DNA of 64,000 nucleotides, from positions 744,001-808,000 of the forward strand of contig SRSI01000066.1 of the NCBI GenBank assembly GCA_005656395.1, written 5' to 3'. The stretch is from Strongyloides papillosus (Eukaryota > Nematoda > Chromadorea > Rhabditida > Strongyloididae). The translations under genes were made by a program, and so were the position numbers. Position 1 is the first letter of the stretch. Each line of letters starts with the position of its first letter. Shown piece after piece: positions 30,461 to 42,842 of the stretch. Below the pieces are notes generated by a model. The model searched no databases. It saw only the letters and a program-made list of their open reading frames with translations, and was not told the origin of the DNA.

Positions 30461-32684
30461 TCACATTTCTATACTTTTTCTTTCTTCCTTCATTGAAACA
30501 TGTCTTTTAAAATTAGACTTAGATCTACTTTTTACTGGATTTTTTCTGAAAGATCTTCTTGCATATATAGCATTTCTCATAATTAAAGATTTTTGAGCCT
30601 CCAACTTCGCATCAATAGCACATTTTTCGAAAAATTCTCTTAATTTATGAACATCTGGCATTATATGTTCCTGAAGCTCTGCCATTTGAGCACCTGTCAA
30701 CTTCAGAGCATTTTCCAAGTGTTCTAAAGCTTTCTCAGCAGCATACAATTGACGTTCAGCTCCAATCCTTGCAATTACCTCATCCTTTAACTCAGCTTCT
30801 GTCATTTCTTTTTGTTCACTAATTATTTTAAGATTTTGTAGTAATTCTTTTGTTTGCCTGTTGTATACAGCCCTTTCTTTTTCTAATTCAAGCGTTTTTT
30901 GTTCATTTAATTTCATTAAGCATTCAATTTTTTCCTTCTCTGTTGCAATCTTTGTTGTTTTATTTTCAATCTCTTGCATTTTATTTTTTAATTGACATGT
31001 GACTGATGATAAATTTTGATTTTCAAGTAAAAATTTCTCTCTTTCCTGTAGTATTTGATTCATTTGATCTTCAATTTTTGTTTTTTCTAAATTCAAACAT
31101 TCCATATTAGTTACTAAATGTTCTGTTTTTGTTAGTAACATTATTTTTTCATTTTCTAATTTGTACTTAGCATCACTTGTTTGATCTAAATCGTTTTTGA
31201 TTTTTGAAATATCTTCTTTCATTTTCATTGTTAATTTAACTAATTTTTCACGCTCTTTTTCTAATTCTTCTCTTGTCTTTTCTAACTCAAAATTTCTTTC
31301 TTTTTCTTCTTGTCTAGCAATAGCTTCTTGTTGAAGCTTTTCTTCAATTGATCTTTTTTCTTCATTTAGTATATTACCTTTTGATTCTAGCTCTCTTATA
31401 ATATGTTCACCATAAAGTGTATTTTTGTAAGATCTAAAAAATATCTTAAAATACTGTTTATTTAGCTTACATTTTTGTTGCTTCTCGAAGTGCCTTAAAC
31501 CAATTTTCTTGACATTTAATATCTGTAGCGCATACTATAATTGCTGAATCAAATTGACAGTGTGTTATTAATAGACAATATCTTTTTCCAACATCACCAC
31601 CAGAAATAATAGAGCAACCAATTAATGGGATAATTCCTTTTGGGTGCAAATTTATTCGTCTTGTCGATTCAAATTCTTTCTTTACCCTACATGAATAGTA
31701 CAACAAAAAACATTCTTTTAAAATAAAAAATCTTTTTTTCCATTTTACTGGTCTGTTTTTCTTTTTATATTTTTTCAATAAACATCCATACATTTGAACA
31801 CCAAGTAACGGCCCAACTTCTCCAAGTTCATTTGATTGTTTACTGGTTGTATCCCTACTTATTTTTCCTGGGATAATTCCATTTTTTTGTGATGGAATTG
31901 TATCAACAACTTTTGTTCCACGAAATGGACTAAACTATAAAAAAATAGAAGTCTTAAAAGATTTATACTTACTTGAAATGATAAACTTCGTAAAATACCA
32001 TGTTTATCTTTTACATTAGAATTGTGCTTATTTGATGTAATATGATTAATAGTAGAGTCTTCTGTTCTAAAAAATCCTTTATTTGCTACTAATGTAGTTT
32101 TATGATAATCACTAGGTACATTAACATAATCTGGCATATTTTTAATCTCCAAATCTAAAATATAATAATTTTAATAAGAAAATTTATTGGAAATTCCTTA
32201 TATTTAATAAAATATTATAATGATAAAAGGAATCATATTAAGACCTAATTTCGTTTAAATACAATTTATTCAACTCTTTATAAAATCCATTTATAAATAC
32301 TTTTACATGTCTTTATTAACAAAATTAATAATTATACTATAACTGTCTTATATAAAGGGTAATACCTTTAATAATTAAAAATGAACTTATAACAATAATA
32401 CAATAGTTATTCTATATATTAAAGTATATATGTTTGATAGACAAATAAAAATGATATATGACTACACAATCATTTTACTAAGACAAAGAGATAACTTTAT
32501 AAAATGATTTAATCTTATAAAGTATTATAAATTTGAAAATTATTAAAATTAAAACATTACCTCCATAATTTGTTAAAAAATTATCATAAATAGATGGTGC
32601 TAAACGTTTTTTGAATGTATCTCCTGAATAAATTGAAGAAGTCATTGAATTTTTATGTTGTAAATTATTTCTTATTAAAGTCAT
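30461..32684 (-). CDS. PLEKHD1-like PH and coiled-coil protein, four exons
   Basis: Exons are 32561-32684, 31973-32154, 31471-31934 and 30461-31433, giving 580 aa with consistent splice phases. The N-terminal about 150 residues are polar and unstructured. A PH domain follows at about 150-260, opening with YGCLLKKYKKKNRPVKWKKR and closing with NWFKALREA, which includes the conserved PH Trp. The remaining about 300 residues form a long charged coiled coil ending in a basic tail. This order matches PLEKHD1 (pleckstrin homology and coiled-coil domain-containing D1). It probably acts as a membrane-associated scaffold. The intron between exons 1 and 2 is 406 bp, long for this window. Confidence 0.78.
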
Positions 32685-33266
32685 TAAATATAATCAAAAA
32701 TGAATTTATAACAATTAAATGGTTCTGTTATATGGTGTTATTCTAAGTGTTCATATTTTCTTAAATTTTTGACACTAATCAGATATTCTGTCAATTTTAT
32801 TATACTAAATTATTGAATTATTTGTTATATAAATCAAACATTTCACATATATTCTATTTCCGATTATAATATAAGCATCTGGTTTTATGTTGTCATTTTA
32901 CTGTTCCTTAATTTTTATAATATTTTTTAATAAAAATAAGCAAATAAATAGTATATTAAATGACAGATAGGTAAATCTTTATTCAATACATGATAACACA
33001 TTATATATAAATTATTAATTAAAATATATTCAATATACAGAATGGTTGAATGATAAAAATCTAGGAATTTAATATTTTAATAATATTACAAAACAAAAAT
33101 ACTTCCTTCTATTATTATTTTATACTTAAGGAACAAAATTTTTTAATTTGCATTAATCTTTTTATAATAACCAAAATTTTAATATTTAAAATCAAGTACA
33201 AAACATTAAACAAGTGTCATTAATATATAAATCTACTAAAACTTTAAACAATACCCAACTAATAAC
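32685..33266. other. Divergent intergenic region
   Basis: 582 bp of A+T-rich DNA between divergent starts, presumably holding both promoters. No defined element was found. Confidence 0.4.
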
Positions 33267-33599
33267 ATGAATAAAATATATGAAAGTATACCTGATACAA
33301 TAGCTTGTTCTGATTCATCAATACTCATTATACTTCTAATATTCACTGGATTTGGAATATTTTTTCTATATTTAATTTTGCACTTTTTCTGTTCATTATT
33401 TATTATATCATCCATTGATAACAATGAACTTGGTCAAATACGAATAAAACAAAATCGTATGGAAAAAGCATTTTCAAACTCAATATTAAAACGTGATGTT
33501 ATTATTGAAATGGAGAATTATAAACCTAATTGTTGGAGAGAAAATTATACATGTACAACATATAAGCCAATTGTACAGACTAAAAAATGTATCTATTAG
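33267..33599 (+). CDS. Small single-pass membrane protein
   Basis: A 110-aa ATG ORF with one strong hydrophobic helix (about residues 19-48), a short luminal or extracellular N-terminus, and a basic tail with three Cys near the end (CWRENYTCTTY...KKC). Codon use looks like that of the neighbours. I recognise no family. It could also be one exon of a longer gene, since no acceptor precedes it and no homolog comes to mind. Divergent from the PLEKHD1-like gene. Confidence 0.45.
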   Translation: MNKIYESIPDTIACSDSSILIILLIFTGFGIFFLYLILHFFCSLFIISSIDNNELGQIRIKQNRMEKAFSNSILKRDVIIEMENYKPNCWRENYTCTTYKPIVQTKKCIY

Positions 33600-34082
33600 C
33601 AATGACCATTAAAGAAAAAAATGCTACTGCCAGAAGGTCATTTTGAATTAAATAAAGATATAACACAAACTCAATATTAATCCATGTCTTATGAAAATAA
33701 TAAAAGTACTAATTAAGTTTATATATTATGATTTAAAATATGAAAATATTGTTAATAAATAACAAATATGAGGCCTATTGTTTCTAGAAAAAATAATAAG
33801 CCTTCAAATTAATTTTAAAAAATATGATAGTACAAATTTTGTGTAATTAAAAACTTTGAACTATATTACGCATATCAAAAGATATTAAATTTGTAAGAAC
33901 AATTTATTAGATCAGTACAAAAAAAATAATTCGGAAATGTTCTATTAAAATGCATGAAATTTGCCTATTATCATATTTTATTTGAATGGTATGAAAAATT
34001 ACTATAATCATTTTAAAAAAATAATTTTTACTACCATTATTTATGATTAATATTTTAGAAATGACAAATATTAAAAAAGTAT
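33600..34082. other. Intergenic between convergent genes
   Basis: 483 bp. A short inverted repeat (AATGACC near 33601 and GGTCATT near 33637) could form a hairpin just after the stop of the + strand ORF. The rest is plain A+T-rich DNA. Confidence 0.4.
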
Positions 34083-34409
34083 TTATTCTGCTTTAAGTGG
34101 TAAAATAACCTCTCCAGCTTGAGCTCCGGCTTTAAATGGTGCTTGTGGATCTGTTTCTTCTTGAGGAACTTCGGCCCATTGTATAACAATTTTGTCTTCT
34201 TTTGGAGGTCCACTGAGTCGTACTACATCAAAATCAGTTGTAGCTTTATTATCGATAAAACCATATACAGGTTTTACTCTGTAGCACTCATTATTTGATG
34301 TTTTAACTTTAAAAGCAAGACGATTTTCTGTGGAGTTCATGATTTTATGAGAACTTTTTCCACCAGCGGCAGGATATTGCCCTGTTGGTGGATCAATATT
34401 GAGAGCCAT
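34083..34409 (-). CDS. MSP-domain sperm-specific protein (class P type)
   Basis: A 108-aa single-exon protein consisting of one MSP domain, an immunoglobulin-like beta sandwich. It opens with INIDPPTGQYPAAGG-type sequence (here LNIDPPTGQYPAAGG), followed by HKIMNSTENRLAFKVKTSNN and YRVKPVYGFI, the standard MSP-fold core. The size and the lack of a membrane anchor match the small sperm-specific class P (SSP/MSD) proteins rather than the 127-aa cytoskeletal MSPs. It is expected in amoeboid sperm, where MSP-fold proteins drive motility. The family is strongly nematode-associated and helps identify the organism. Confidence 0.9.
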   Translation of the reverse strand: MALNIDPPTGQYPAAGGKSSHKIMNSTENRLAFKVKTSNNECYRVKPVYGFIDNKATTDFDVVRLSGPPKEDKIVIQWAEVPQEETDPQAPFKAGAQAGEVILPLKAE

Positions 34410-34594
34410 TTTTTTGTATATTAAAAAATCGAGTTAAAATTATAAGATAAAAAATGAGATACTTCTATTTTTAAAACAAATTTTGTTAAGAAATTTAAAT
34501 GAAATGTAATAAATTTAATTTTGATAGAATCAAATTTTTGTATTCTGATTATTTAAAAAACAGTGTACAATAATTATGTATTAAAAATAACTAA

Positions 34595-35646
34595 TTATGT
34601 CGTTGTTGAATTTGGTAAAATGCAAACAAATTTATTATTGGTACCGGACGGAACGTAGTTATTACAACAAGGACTTGGCCGAGGATACTTACAAATAGCA
34701 TCATTGCAAAATTCTTTTTGATATTGTCCCCTAAATAAAAAAATTTTCAATAATCTAGCACTTATTTTTTAAAAATTACCCTATACATGAACAAGTTGGA
34801 TCAGATTTATTACAAGTTCGAAATCTTTGGCGTACTCCACACATTCCACAAGTATCTGTACAGGTGCTCCATTCTAACCTAAACACATATATATAAAAAA
34901 TTAATTTAATAATCATACCAATCGTTCCATGCAGTATTTGAACATTTATCCGTAGTTGTTATAATATTACTTGTAGTTGAAGTTAAAGTGGTCGTTGGAA
35001 TAGTAGAAGTAGGAAGTCTTGTGGTAGATATAGTACTAGAAATCGTAGTAGTAAGGGTAGTGGATATAGTAGACGTTGTTGCAGGAATTGTTGTAGTAGT
35101 TGATGTAGATGTTGTTGTAGAAGTTGTTACAGGAGTTGTTGTAGATATTGGTGTAGAAGATTCCGTAGTTGTTATTTCCTCTGTTGTTGTAATTATTGGT
35201 TCTTGAGTTGTTGTTTGTTGTTCTGTAGTAGTTGAAGGAGTTGTTGATGACTTTGAAGAAGTTGTTAATATTGTTGTTAATAAAGATGTACTAATATCTA
35301 TTGTAGTTGGTAGTTCAGTTGTTGATTCGACACATGATGACGTTTCAGAATAATATCCACTACATTCAATATCATCGTTTTGTGTACAATTAGCTGGAAC
35401 TGGTGTACAATTTCTAATACGATGTTTAATCTCAACACCGGAAATAACTTCTCCACATGAAGACCAACTTCCCCAATTACTCCATTCTCCAATAGATAAA
35501 CAATCTGTTTGAGATTTTACATAATTAAAATTTGATATAAGAAGAAAAATAGATAACATAAAAGTTTTTGAATTCAAAATATTTTGTTTAGATTGATAAC
35601 CATAATATCTAGAAAATAAAGATATTTTTGTGGATATACACCACAT
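34595..35646 (-). CDS. Secreted thrombospondin-repeat mucin, three exons
   Basis: Exons are 34919-35646, 34780-34878 and 34595-34730, with introns of 40 and 49 bp, giving 320 aa from the first ATG. A signal peptide is visible only from the internal Met30 (MLSIFLLISNFNYVKSQ), whose ATG is at 35559, so the true start may be there. A first thrombospondin type-1-like module (WSNWGSWSSC) is followed by about 110 residues of almost pure Thr/Ser/Ile, a mucin-type stalk. Exons 2 and 3 then supply a second TSR-like module (WSTCTDTCGMC, with FRTC) and a Cys-rich tail. It is likely an extracellular matrix or surface glycoprotein. Splicing is needed to reach the second module. Confidence 0.78.
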
Positions 35647-36631
35647 AATTAAAATTATTTTAAAAAATTTATGTTACTAGATAGATAATAATGTTGAGAT
35701 TCATTAATCATACATACACTGTATATTAAAATTTTTTGATCCTTTTAAATTGATATACTCATATAAATTTTAACTGAGAGAATAAGTTTAATTATTATAT
35801 AGTGTATCAAAAAAAATTTAAAATACCGTATAAAGATATAATAACTAGTGCAGTGCTTATAAAATATACAATCATTTTCTGATATAAAATATAATTACTT
35901 GCAGGATTTATATAAATCATAGTAAAATACTTTAGTTAGTGTATAGTAATTGTTAAAAATTTTAATAGAGATTTTGTTTTTAATTGAATGTTGTTCTTTT
36001 TATTATATAATAATTGAAGTTTTCACAGAACGATACAATAAAAATGTATTTAATTTTCATAAAGAAATAAAAAAAGATCTTTTGTTTAAAAATAATTTAT
36101 TACTACTAGGATTTACTTCAATAACTGCAATTCATTAATTATTAAAATAAACAAAATAAAAGAAATAGAACGAAGAAATTTGATAATATTCTAAATCAAT
36201 CACTATTGTTTAAATTTCCTGTTTCCTAAGATTTTTATAAATTACAAAGATTAAATATGTCTAACATTTTTTTAATCATTATTATACATACCATAAAACA
36301 AATAATTAGATTAGCGCTTACTAGCGTTATCTTTAAGAATTATTAATATACCACATTGGCTATTATCATCAATTGAAAATAATCTGATTTGTGTTATCAA
36401 AAATTGCTGATAATTTATGGTGGAAATGAGTATCAGTAGAAATAATAAGAAGATAATTATATATTAATTGGGTATAACATGTGGATTAGTTAACATCATC
36501 ATTCAAATATACAAACGATCTTATTATATTTCAATAATAAGTTTATTGTTAGAATTTGTAAATTGATTACTCATTACTTTGCGTGTCTAAAAAACTATTA
36601 ACCTATTTGCATTCTTGTTTCTTATTTAGAT
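35647..36631. other. Divergent intergenic region
   Basis: 985 bp of A+T-rich DNA. A short hydrophobic reading frame at 35950-36138 begins at TTG and has no support. The segment ends in TTTCTTATTTAG (about 36619-36630), a good acceptor one base before the next gene's ATG. Confidence 0.45.
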
Positions 36632-37996
36632 ATGCTTTTACTACATGTGTTCCTAATTTTTTCCTATTTATTTTTTATTAATTGTAATAGAATCCTACAA
36701 ATAACGGATTTTCACTATGATGCCAATTATAATATAAATGGTGATAAATACAAAATGTGTCATATAACAAATAAAGTTTCAACTGTTAGTCTGGGAATAT
36801 ATGGTGATTATATGTGTGATACTCCTCAAAAATTATTGGAACATTCAATATCATCAGCAGCTAAAACAATCAGTAATCCTGATTTAATACTATGGACAGG
36901 AGACAATATACCACATATAGAAAAATATGATCTTGACTATGTCGTTGATACTATTAATACAACGACCAATTATATAAAAAAATTCTTCCCGGAAACAAAA
37001 GTTTTACCGTTATTTGGAAATCACGATTATTCACCTGCTAATAAGTTTCCTGATAGAAATAATACGATTTATTTTAAAACATATAATTTATGGAAAAATT
37101 GGATTGGTGAGAAAAATGAACAAACTTTTTTGAAGGGTGGTTATTATAAGTATGAATCAGATAATAACACAATATGGTTATGCTTAAATACAAATTTATA
37201 TTACATTTACAATGAAGCAAAAATGGATGATAAAGCTGATCCAGCAGGACAATTTCAATTTATGAGTAATGAACTTAATAAAGCAAAAGAATCTAAAAAG
37301 TTTGTCCATATAATTAGCCATATTCCACCTGGAGCATTTGAGAGAACACCAAATTTTACGTGGCTTCACCCACAATATAATCAAAAGTTTTTAAATATTG
37401 TTATTGAATATTCAGACATAATAAAATGGATGATTTTCGGACATCATCATACAGACACATTTAGAATGGTATTAAATAATAAAAATGAACCAGTTCAAAT
37501 GATGTTTATGGCACCATCTGTTACTCCATGGTTTTCTGATTTACCTGGAGCCGGTTCTAACAATCCAGCTTTTCGTATTTTTGAGTACAACAAAAATAAT
37601 TGGGATATTAATGATATTGAAACATATTCTATCAATTTATCTGATTTAAATATCAATTCTAAAACTCCTTGGAATCTAGAATATACTTTTGTTCGTGATT
37701 ATAATCTTTCTTCGCCAATAACAATAAGTCAAATTAATAATTTAATTAAATTAATGGAAACAAATTCTACCTTATTTTCGAAATATTTACAATATAATTC
37801 TGTTGGTTGGAACGTTACTCATATAAATTCAGAATTTCGTTGCGGTCAGTTATGTGCCATAAACTATGCCGATTATCCGAGATATTACAAATGTCTCAAT
37901 GATGAAAAATGTAAGGAACATAATTCTGTTCATAAAATATCTTTTAATGGTTTCTTTTTAACTTTGGTCTCTTTACTTTTGTCATCATTAAATTAA
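36632..37996 (+). CDS. Acid sphingomyelinase-like phosphodiesterase (SMPDL3 type)
   Basis: A 454-aa single-exon secreted calcineurin-like metallophosphodiesterase. It has a signal peptide (about residues 1-18) and then the metal-binding motifs in order: DFHYD (D26, H28), TGDNIPH (D91), GNHDYSP (N130, H131), ISHIPPG and GHHHTDTF. A saposin domain is absent, which separates SMPDL3 proteins from true acid sphingomyelinases. Family members cleave nucleotide phosphodiester or lipid substrates outside cells or in lysosomes. Paired Cys (CRCGQLC-like region, here FRCGQLCAINY) lie near the C-terminus. A short hydrophobic end (FFLTLVSLLLSSLN) suggests possible GPI anchoring. No introns are seen. Confidence 0.9.
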   Translation: MLLLHVFLIFSYLFFINCNRILQITDFHYDANYNINGDKYKMCHITNKVSTVSLGIYGDYMCDTPQKLLEHSISSAAKTISNPDLILWTGDNIPHIEKYDLDYVVDTINTTTNYIKKFFPETKVLPLFGNHDYSPANKFPDRNNTIYFKTYNLWKNWIGEKNEQTFLKGGYYKYESDNNTIWLCLNTNLYYIYNEAKMDDKADPAGQFQFMSNELNKAKESKKFVHIISHIPPGAFERTPNFTWLHPQYNQKFLNIVIEYSDIIKWMIFGHHHTDTFRMVLNNKNEPVQMMFMAPSVTPWFSDLPGAGSNNPAFRIFEYNKNNWDINDIETYSINLSDLNINSKTPWNLEYTFVRDYNLSSPITISQINNLIKLMETNSTLFSKYLQYNSVGWNVTHINSEFRCGQLCAINYADYPRYYKCLNDEKCKEHNSVHKISFNGFFLTLVSLLLSSLN

Positions 37997-39682
37997 TTTA
38001 AAATATAAATGTTTCTCTATATCAGTAAATTCTTTATCACAAAATAATTATTATCAGATAAATTATAAAAATTTGTTATAATTAACAGCACATGGAAAAT
38101 TTTAGATAGTACTATAAAATATGAGGAAACTATTATCATAAAATTTAATTTTTATAAAAAGAAAAGTTCAAAGTCTTTATTGAAATTATTTCACATTATC
38201 TATAAATTCACAAGAACCTGAAGAATTATTACTCATACTTTTTTATTGTAAAAAATAATTGTTCCTCTAATAATAGTAACAACTTCGAATACAGTGCTTG
38301 CATAATTTCCCAAGTGTTTTGTAAAATAATACATAATTTACCATAAACACTTTAATCTTTTTTTAGAAGTTTTCATTCTCTCTAAATTAACATTAGAGAG
38401 ATAATTTAATGTTCAGAAAGCAAATTTGATGATACTTTCGATTCATTGAAACTTATTTCTTTCATCAATTGATATACCAAATGTCCTATAAAAATGCTGA
38501 TGATCAAATAAAATTTCGCACATATTTTTGTAACTAAATTAACAAACTAATTGTTTATCAACGAAGCCTTCATGGAACACCCTGTAAAATGTTAATAAGC
38601 AATTTATAAAGACAATTAAATAAATCACATGTTTGATTACGTAGCTCTCTGATAATTCACTACCATTAAAATTATTAAATTTATTCTCAGATATTTGTAA
38701 TTTGTATGTCTTCCGCTGTTCTTTCAATATTTTATTTTGGAAAATGGAAGATCCATTATTGTAATTAATATTATCCTTTGTATTTTCACCACCCAAACTA
38801 TTCCTACACTTTATTATAGAATTTCTTTATATCACTTTTAATTTCTTACATTTTTGAACTTTGCGGCATTTACTCTTTTACCTTATTGATGTAAAAGAAA
38901 TTTTTAGTATTTCTTCGACATACAAATTTTTTATTTCCATTTAATGTTCTTTTAAAAGTGCACCAAAAATATGACAACTATTTACTGATAAATGATAACA
39001 ACTTACAGGAATTTTGCAAATTAAGTAGTAATCAGTTGTAGAATACATATCAAAATTTAAGCAACAAATATATAACTATAATTAACTTAAAATTACGACA
39101 ATGGTTGATTACTAAACAATTTTTCAGGCAGAAATGTATAAAAAATTTTTATTCTGTGTAGCATTTATATTTCAACACATTTTATATAATAACTTTAATC
39201 TTCTTATAGAGCACAATTTTTAAAAGTCAACTACTGTAATCAAACGATGAATAATAATTAATGTTATATATGTTATAATTACTCTTAGTAATAAAGTATA
39301 ATATTTATTAAAAAAACAATAACTGATAGAAATAAAAATATTCTATAATTGTCAAACTTTGGTTTTCAAGATCAAGTATTAAAGTAAAAACCTATTTTAA
39401 AAGTGTATAACTGTTCGATGTTGTCCGTCGACAAACAATTTGAATCTTCCTTAAATGAGATTCAGAGGAATACTTATTGACGGAATATTAAATTCGCAGC
39501 TTCGCTGATATTCTCTTAAAAACTATGAAGAGTGTATTGGAATAAGTATGTGTACAAACATTTTTTATGTAGAAATTTTCAAAATACCCAGTAATGTTAG
39601 TCATTCTTATTAATACTAGTTGGTAAAATGCTTCAACTTTCTCAATAAGATAAATATAAAGAATTATATAAAATTTTCAAAT
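37997..39682. other. Gene-poor region with one composition-distinct block
   Basis: 1.7 kb, mostly A+T-rich. A minus-strand reading at 38539-38796 has a hydrophobic helix but begins at TTG and has no recognisable similarity. A block at about 39415-39515 is less A+T-rich and includes a 20-codon ATG ORF (39418-39480); it may be a small exon, an RNA or a regulatory element. Confidence 0.4.
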
Positions 39683-40486
39683 ATGGGAATTTTCAAAAAG
39701 ATTTTTTCATCTGGATCCAAAATTATTGATAAATCAACTTTTCAAGAACGAGTAGCGTTTAAATTTGATAAAATCTTAAAAGGTGAAAAAGTAGTTGCAC
39801 CTAAATATGAAACAGAAAAGAAGGTCTATGAAGATATAATGAAAAATGATAAAATAAAAAAGGTATGCTTTAAATTTTCTAAACTTAATTTTTAAAATAT
39901 TTAGGAAATAGAAATTAAGCACGAAACATTAGTTGAAAATATGAATAAATTCAATATTAAAAGTTCAGAAGTAATTGAAAATAGTAAATCGAGTAGACAA
40001 TTACCAACTCGAGAAACGGAAAGCGAACACAAAAATGATCCAACATGGGAGTATTTTTTCTATGAACCTCCCAAAGAACAAATGCTTCCAAATAGATTAA
40101 CATTACGTGAGGCTTTAGAATTTCTTAGAACTAAATATGAAACAACTCAAGTTAAACCTGGAAATCAAGAACGTTTAACAGAACTTGAAAAATGTCTTTC
40201 TGAACATGATACTGCCAAAAGGATTGATAGAGAAAAACTAGATCAAATTTGGAAATATTTTAGACCATTTGCTCGATCAGATCAGCAGAAAGTTGTAAAA
40301 AAATCAGATTTAGCTTATTTACAGGATGTTATGCATAGAAAAATAGATGAAAAAGGATTTTTGGATATAGGAAAACAAGACCCTAGAACCACAAAAACAG
40401 TAGAAGGGAGAGAGAAAGCTAGACTCCTAGAAGTTGAAGAAATTAAAAAACTAGAAAACAAGAAAGATAAATCACAAAATGATTAG
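39683..40486 (+). CDS. NDUFAF4-like complex I assembly factor, two exons
   Basis: Exons are 39683-39862 and 39905-40486, with a 42-bp intron in phase 0, giving 253 aa. The N-terminus MGIFKK has Gly2 and nearby Lys, as in human NDUFAF4 (MGALVIRG), where Gly2 can be myristoylated. The C-terminal half carries LTLREALEFL followed by a helix and KYFRPF, matching NDUFAF4's ISIVEALTLL and KYFVTF in the same order. Length exceeds the human protein (175 aa) because of a longer charged middle and tail. The family helps assemble the complex I membrane arm in mitochondria. The assignment is by sparse motifs and should be read as probable. Confidence 0.62.
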
Positions 40487-40582
40487 ATTATTTACAATTA
40501 GTAAAAAAATTATTAGAACATTTTATATCTAAAAGTATATATAAATTTGAGGTGAAACATTTTTAATATCTATTATTTCTAT

Positions 40583-42146
40583 TTATCCATTTTTTGTTAT
40601 TGTTGTTTGACTAACTCCTTGAGTGATAAAAATACTCCTTATGAGATATTTTTCGGCTTTTGAAAAGTTTACTGTAGCTATGAAGGCAAAAATTGATATT
40701 AACAGAGGAAGCATATATTCGGGAATGAATTGGAATGTTATAACAAAAAAACTCAAGGATATGCAATGTAATATCCTAATTATATATATAACTTTACTTC
40801 CAAATTCTTGTCCGAGAATTTCAAAATAGCCATAAATGTAGTATTCAGAAAGTACATTTGCTACCGATAGAATAGCAATACCAAATAAACGGGCAATTAT
40901 TAAAACTTTTAATTTATCACTGAATTTGTTTTTTATTATTCCATATACCAAATCTGCTTTCTCGACAGGCAATAATGCATCCGATAATGATATAATAAAA
41001 AAACCCGTTAATGTAAATATTAAAGCAAAAAAATTTCGCCTACGATTTTTATTGTATTTTACTTTAACAAGACCAGAGATCCAATATTGTGTAGCTGCTC
41101 TACCGATGCAAATAAATACAATTACAAGTGATATGTAACTAGATTCTATATCCAAATCTCTTTCAACATCCCCATAATTCATACCAGAAGTCAATAAAGA
41201 ACAAATGTATCCTGTTAACGCTCCTACATAAATTACGGGGAAATATCCAATAGTCATAAATTGATTAAAAATTATATAAGGTATGTTTTCTAAAAAATAA
41301 TAACATTAGTAGTACTATTTTTTACAACTTACTAATATCTGTTTTCCATGTTGTGGCTATTACTTTTCGTTTTCCTTTATAAAGTTCGTTTATTGATTTT
41401 GAAAAGTCATCTTTTTTGTTGTTGTAGTCAACAAGTGTTAATTTTAGTTGACCATCATTATTTACTTTCATTCCAACTATTTTCCAAAGTCTTGGTTGTA
41501 CACATAATAAAAATGTACCAATCAGCGAAAAAATTAAATATTCCAATAAGTGTTCATAAAAAATTTTGGCGAGCATAACATTTTTTACGCTTCTGAATAT
41601 CTCTGGTTCAAATAACATATTATCATTCATCATTGCAGGTGATTTTAATTCTACAGGAACTTTATCTGGTAATTTGCTTCCAATTCCTATCAAAGGCAAT
41701 AATAACGTTGTGAAAATTGACATATATATAAGAGTTTTGCTAATATAAGTATACCAAGGATGTGATCTTGAATAATTTAGAAAGTACACTTGAGAAATCC
41801 ACATATGTCCAATTGCAATACCAGTAAGAAATGCTCCAGTATGTATTAAAAAAATATTTCCATATAATGTTGAGCAGAAAAATAAACATGTTATTAATCC
41901 AGTTAATTTTAAAATAATTCGATAGCCTACATAATATACAGAAATTTCCGCAAATAAATATGATAAACCTTCACCAAAGAAGAATAAAGCAAAACATTCG
42001 AAACCAAGTGTTGATGTTATATCTTTGAAATGTGGAATATTTAGAAATATTGTTTGACTTTTAAATCCAAAACTAAAGATCGGTAATGTTAAGAAAAAGA
42101 ACCCCAGCCCAATGATACAACTTGTATAGTTATAAGAGAAGAACAT
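40583..42146 (-). CDS. UNC-93-like major facilitator protein, two exons
   Basis: Exons are 41333-42146 and 40583-41289, with a 43-bp intron in phase 1, giving 506 aa. Eleven or twelve hydrophobic helices are visible. The first helix (IIGLGFFFLTLPIFSFGF), followed by a Gly-Phe-rich second helix ending LSYLFAEISVYYVGYR, matches the UNC-93 (DUF895) branch of the MFS fold. C. elegans UNC-93 regulates a two-pore potassium channel, but most paralogs have no known substrate. The central loop (about residues 230-285) is polar and charged. Splicing joins the two halves at a sensible helix boundary. Confidence 0.75.
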
Positions 42147-42368
42147 AGGATTTGAGGTTTCTTTTATGTGTGTAAATATTGTAGCATTTTTATCTACTTA
42201 TTTTTCATTAAATAAACTCATTATTGAGATAAAATTTGCATTTTTTTAACTTAATTTACCTATACACAACATAATGAGTAAAATTTCAATATTTTAAAAA
42301 CAAATTAAGACAAAATTTTTTATTTCATCCAACAGAACAACAAATAACAAAGGGTAGAATTTAATTAT

Positions 42369-42842
42369 TTATGAACGTGGTCTTTCTTTCTTTCCTGTGA
42401 ACAAAGCATGGAGAGAGACATTGGCAACCTTGACAATCTTGAAACGAACTCCGGGAATATCTCCGACGGCGTGACCAGAACGTCCGAAACCAGATACAAG
42501 AACTTCGTCATTTTCCTAAAAAGCAAACTAATTTAAAATTACAAAAAGACAACTTACTTCAATGAAGTTCAAACAACCGTCATTTGGAACGAAGGCGGTA
42601 ATTTTTTTGGAGTTTTTGATAAGTTGAACACGAACACACTTACGGATAGCAGAGTTAGGTTGTTTAGCTTCGACTCCGATTTTTTCAACAACGATTCCTT
42701 TAGCCATACAAGCTCCTCCAAATGGATCGGACTTCCAACGAGTTCCAATATGAGCTTTCTTAAAACGTTTGTCCATCCATCTTTGCTCACGACGGTGATT
42801 ACGGAGCTTACGAGCAGTACAGATACCCTTGGCTTTGCCCAT
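42369..42842 (-). CDS. rps-23: Ribosomal protein S23 (uS12), two exons
   Basis: Exons are 42558-42842 and 42369-42515, with a 42-bp intron in phase 0, giving exactly 143 aa, the universal length of eukaryotic S23. The N-terminus [18 protein letters not shown], the central loop [10 protein letters not shown] (with the Pro that is hydroxylated in eukaryotes) and the end KKERPRS are all standard. It sits at the decoding centre of the 40S subunit. Codon choice is less A+T-biased (GTC, CGT, GGA, TTC), as expected for a highly expressed gene. The ATG follows a TTTTAAG acceptor. It is divergent from cdc-48, another highly expressed gene. Confidence 0.98.

Noticed and set aside
35950..36138. 62-aa hydrophobic ORF
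   Set aside because: TTG start, no motif, intergenic composition.
38539..38796. 85-aa minus ORF with a hydrophobic helix
   Set aside because: It begins at TTG, has no acceptor or similarity, and the composition matches background.
13372..40486. Cluster of mitochondrial assembly factors (SDHAF3, NDUFAF8, NDUFAF4)
   Set aside because: The three are far apart, on different strands and separated by unrelated genes, so this is probably chance.
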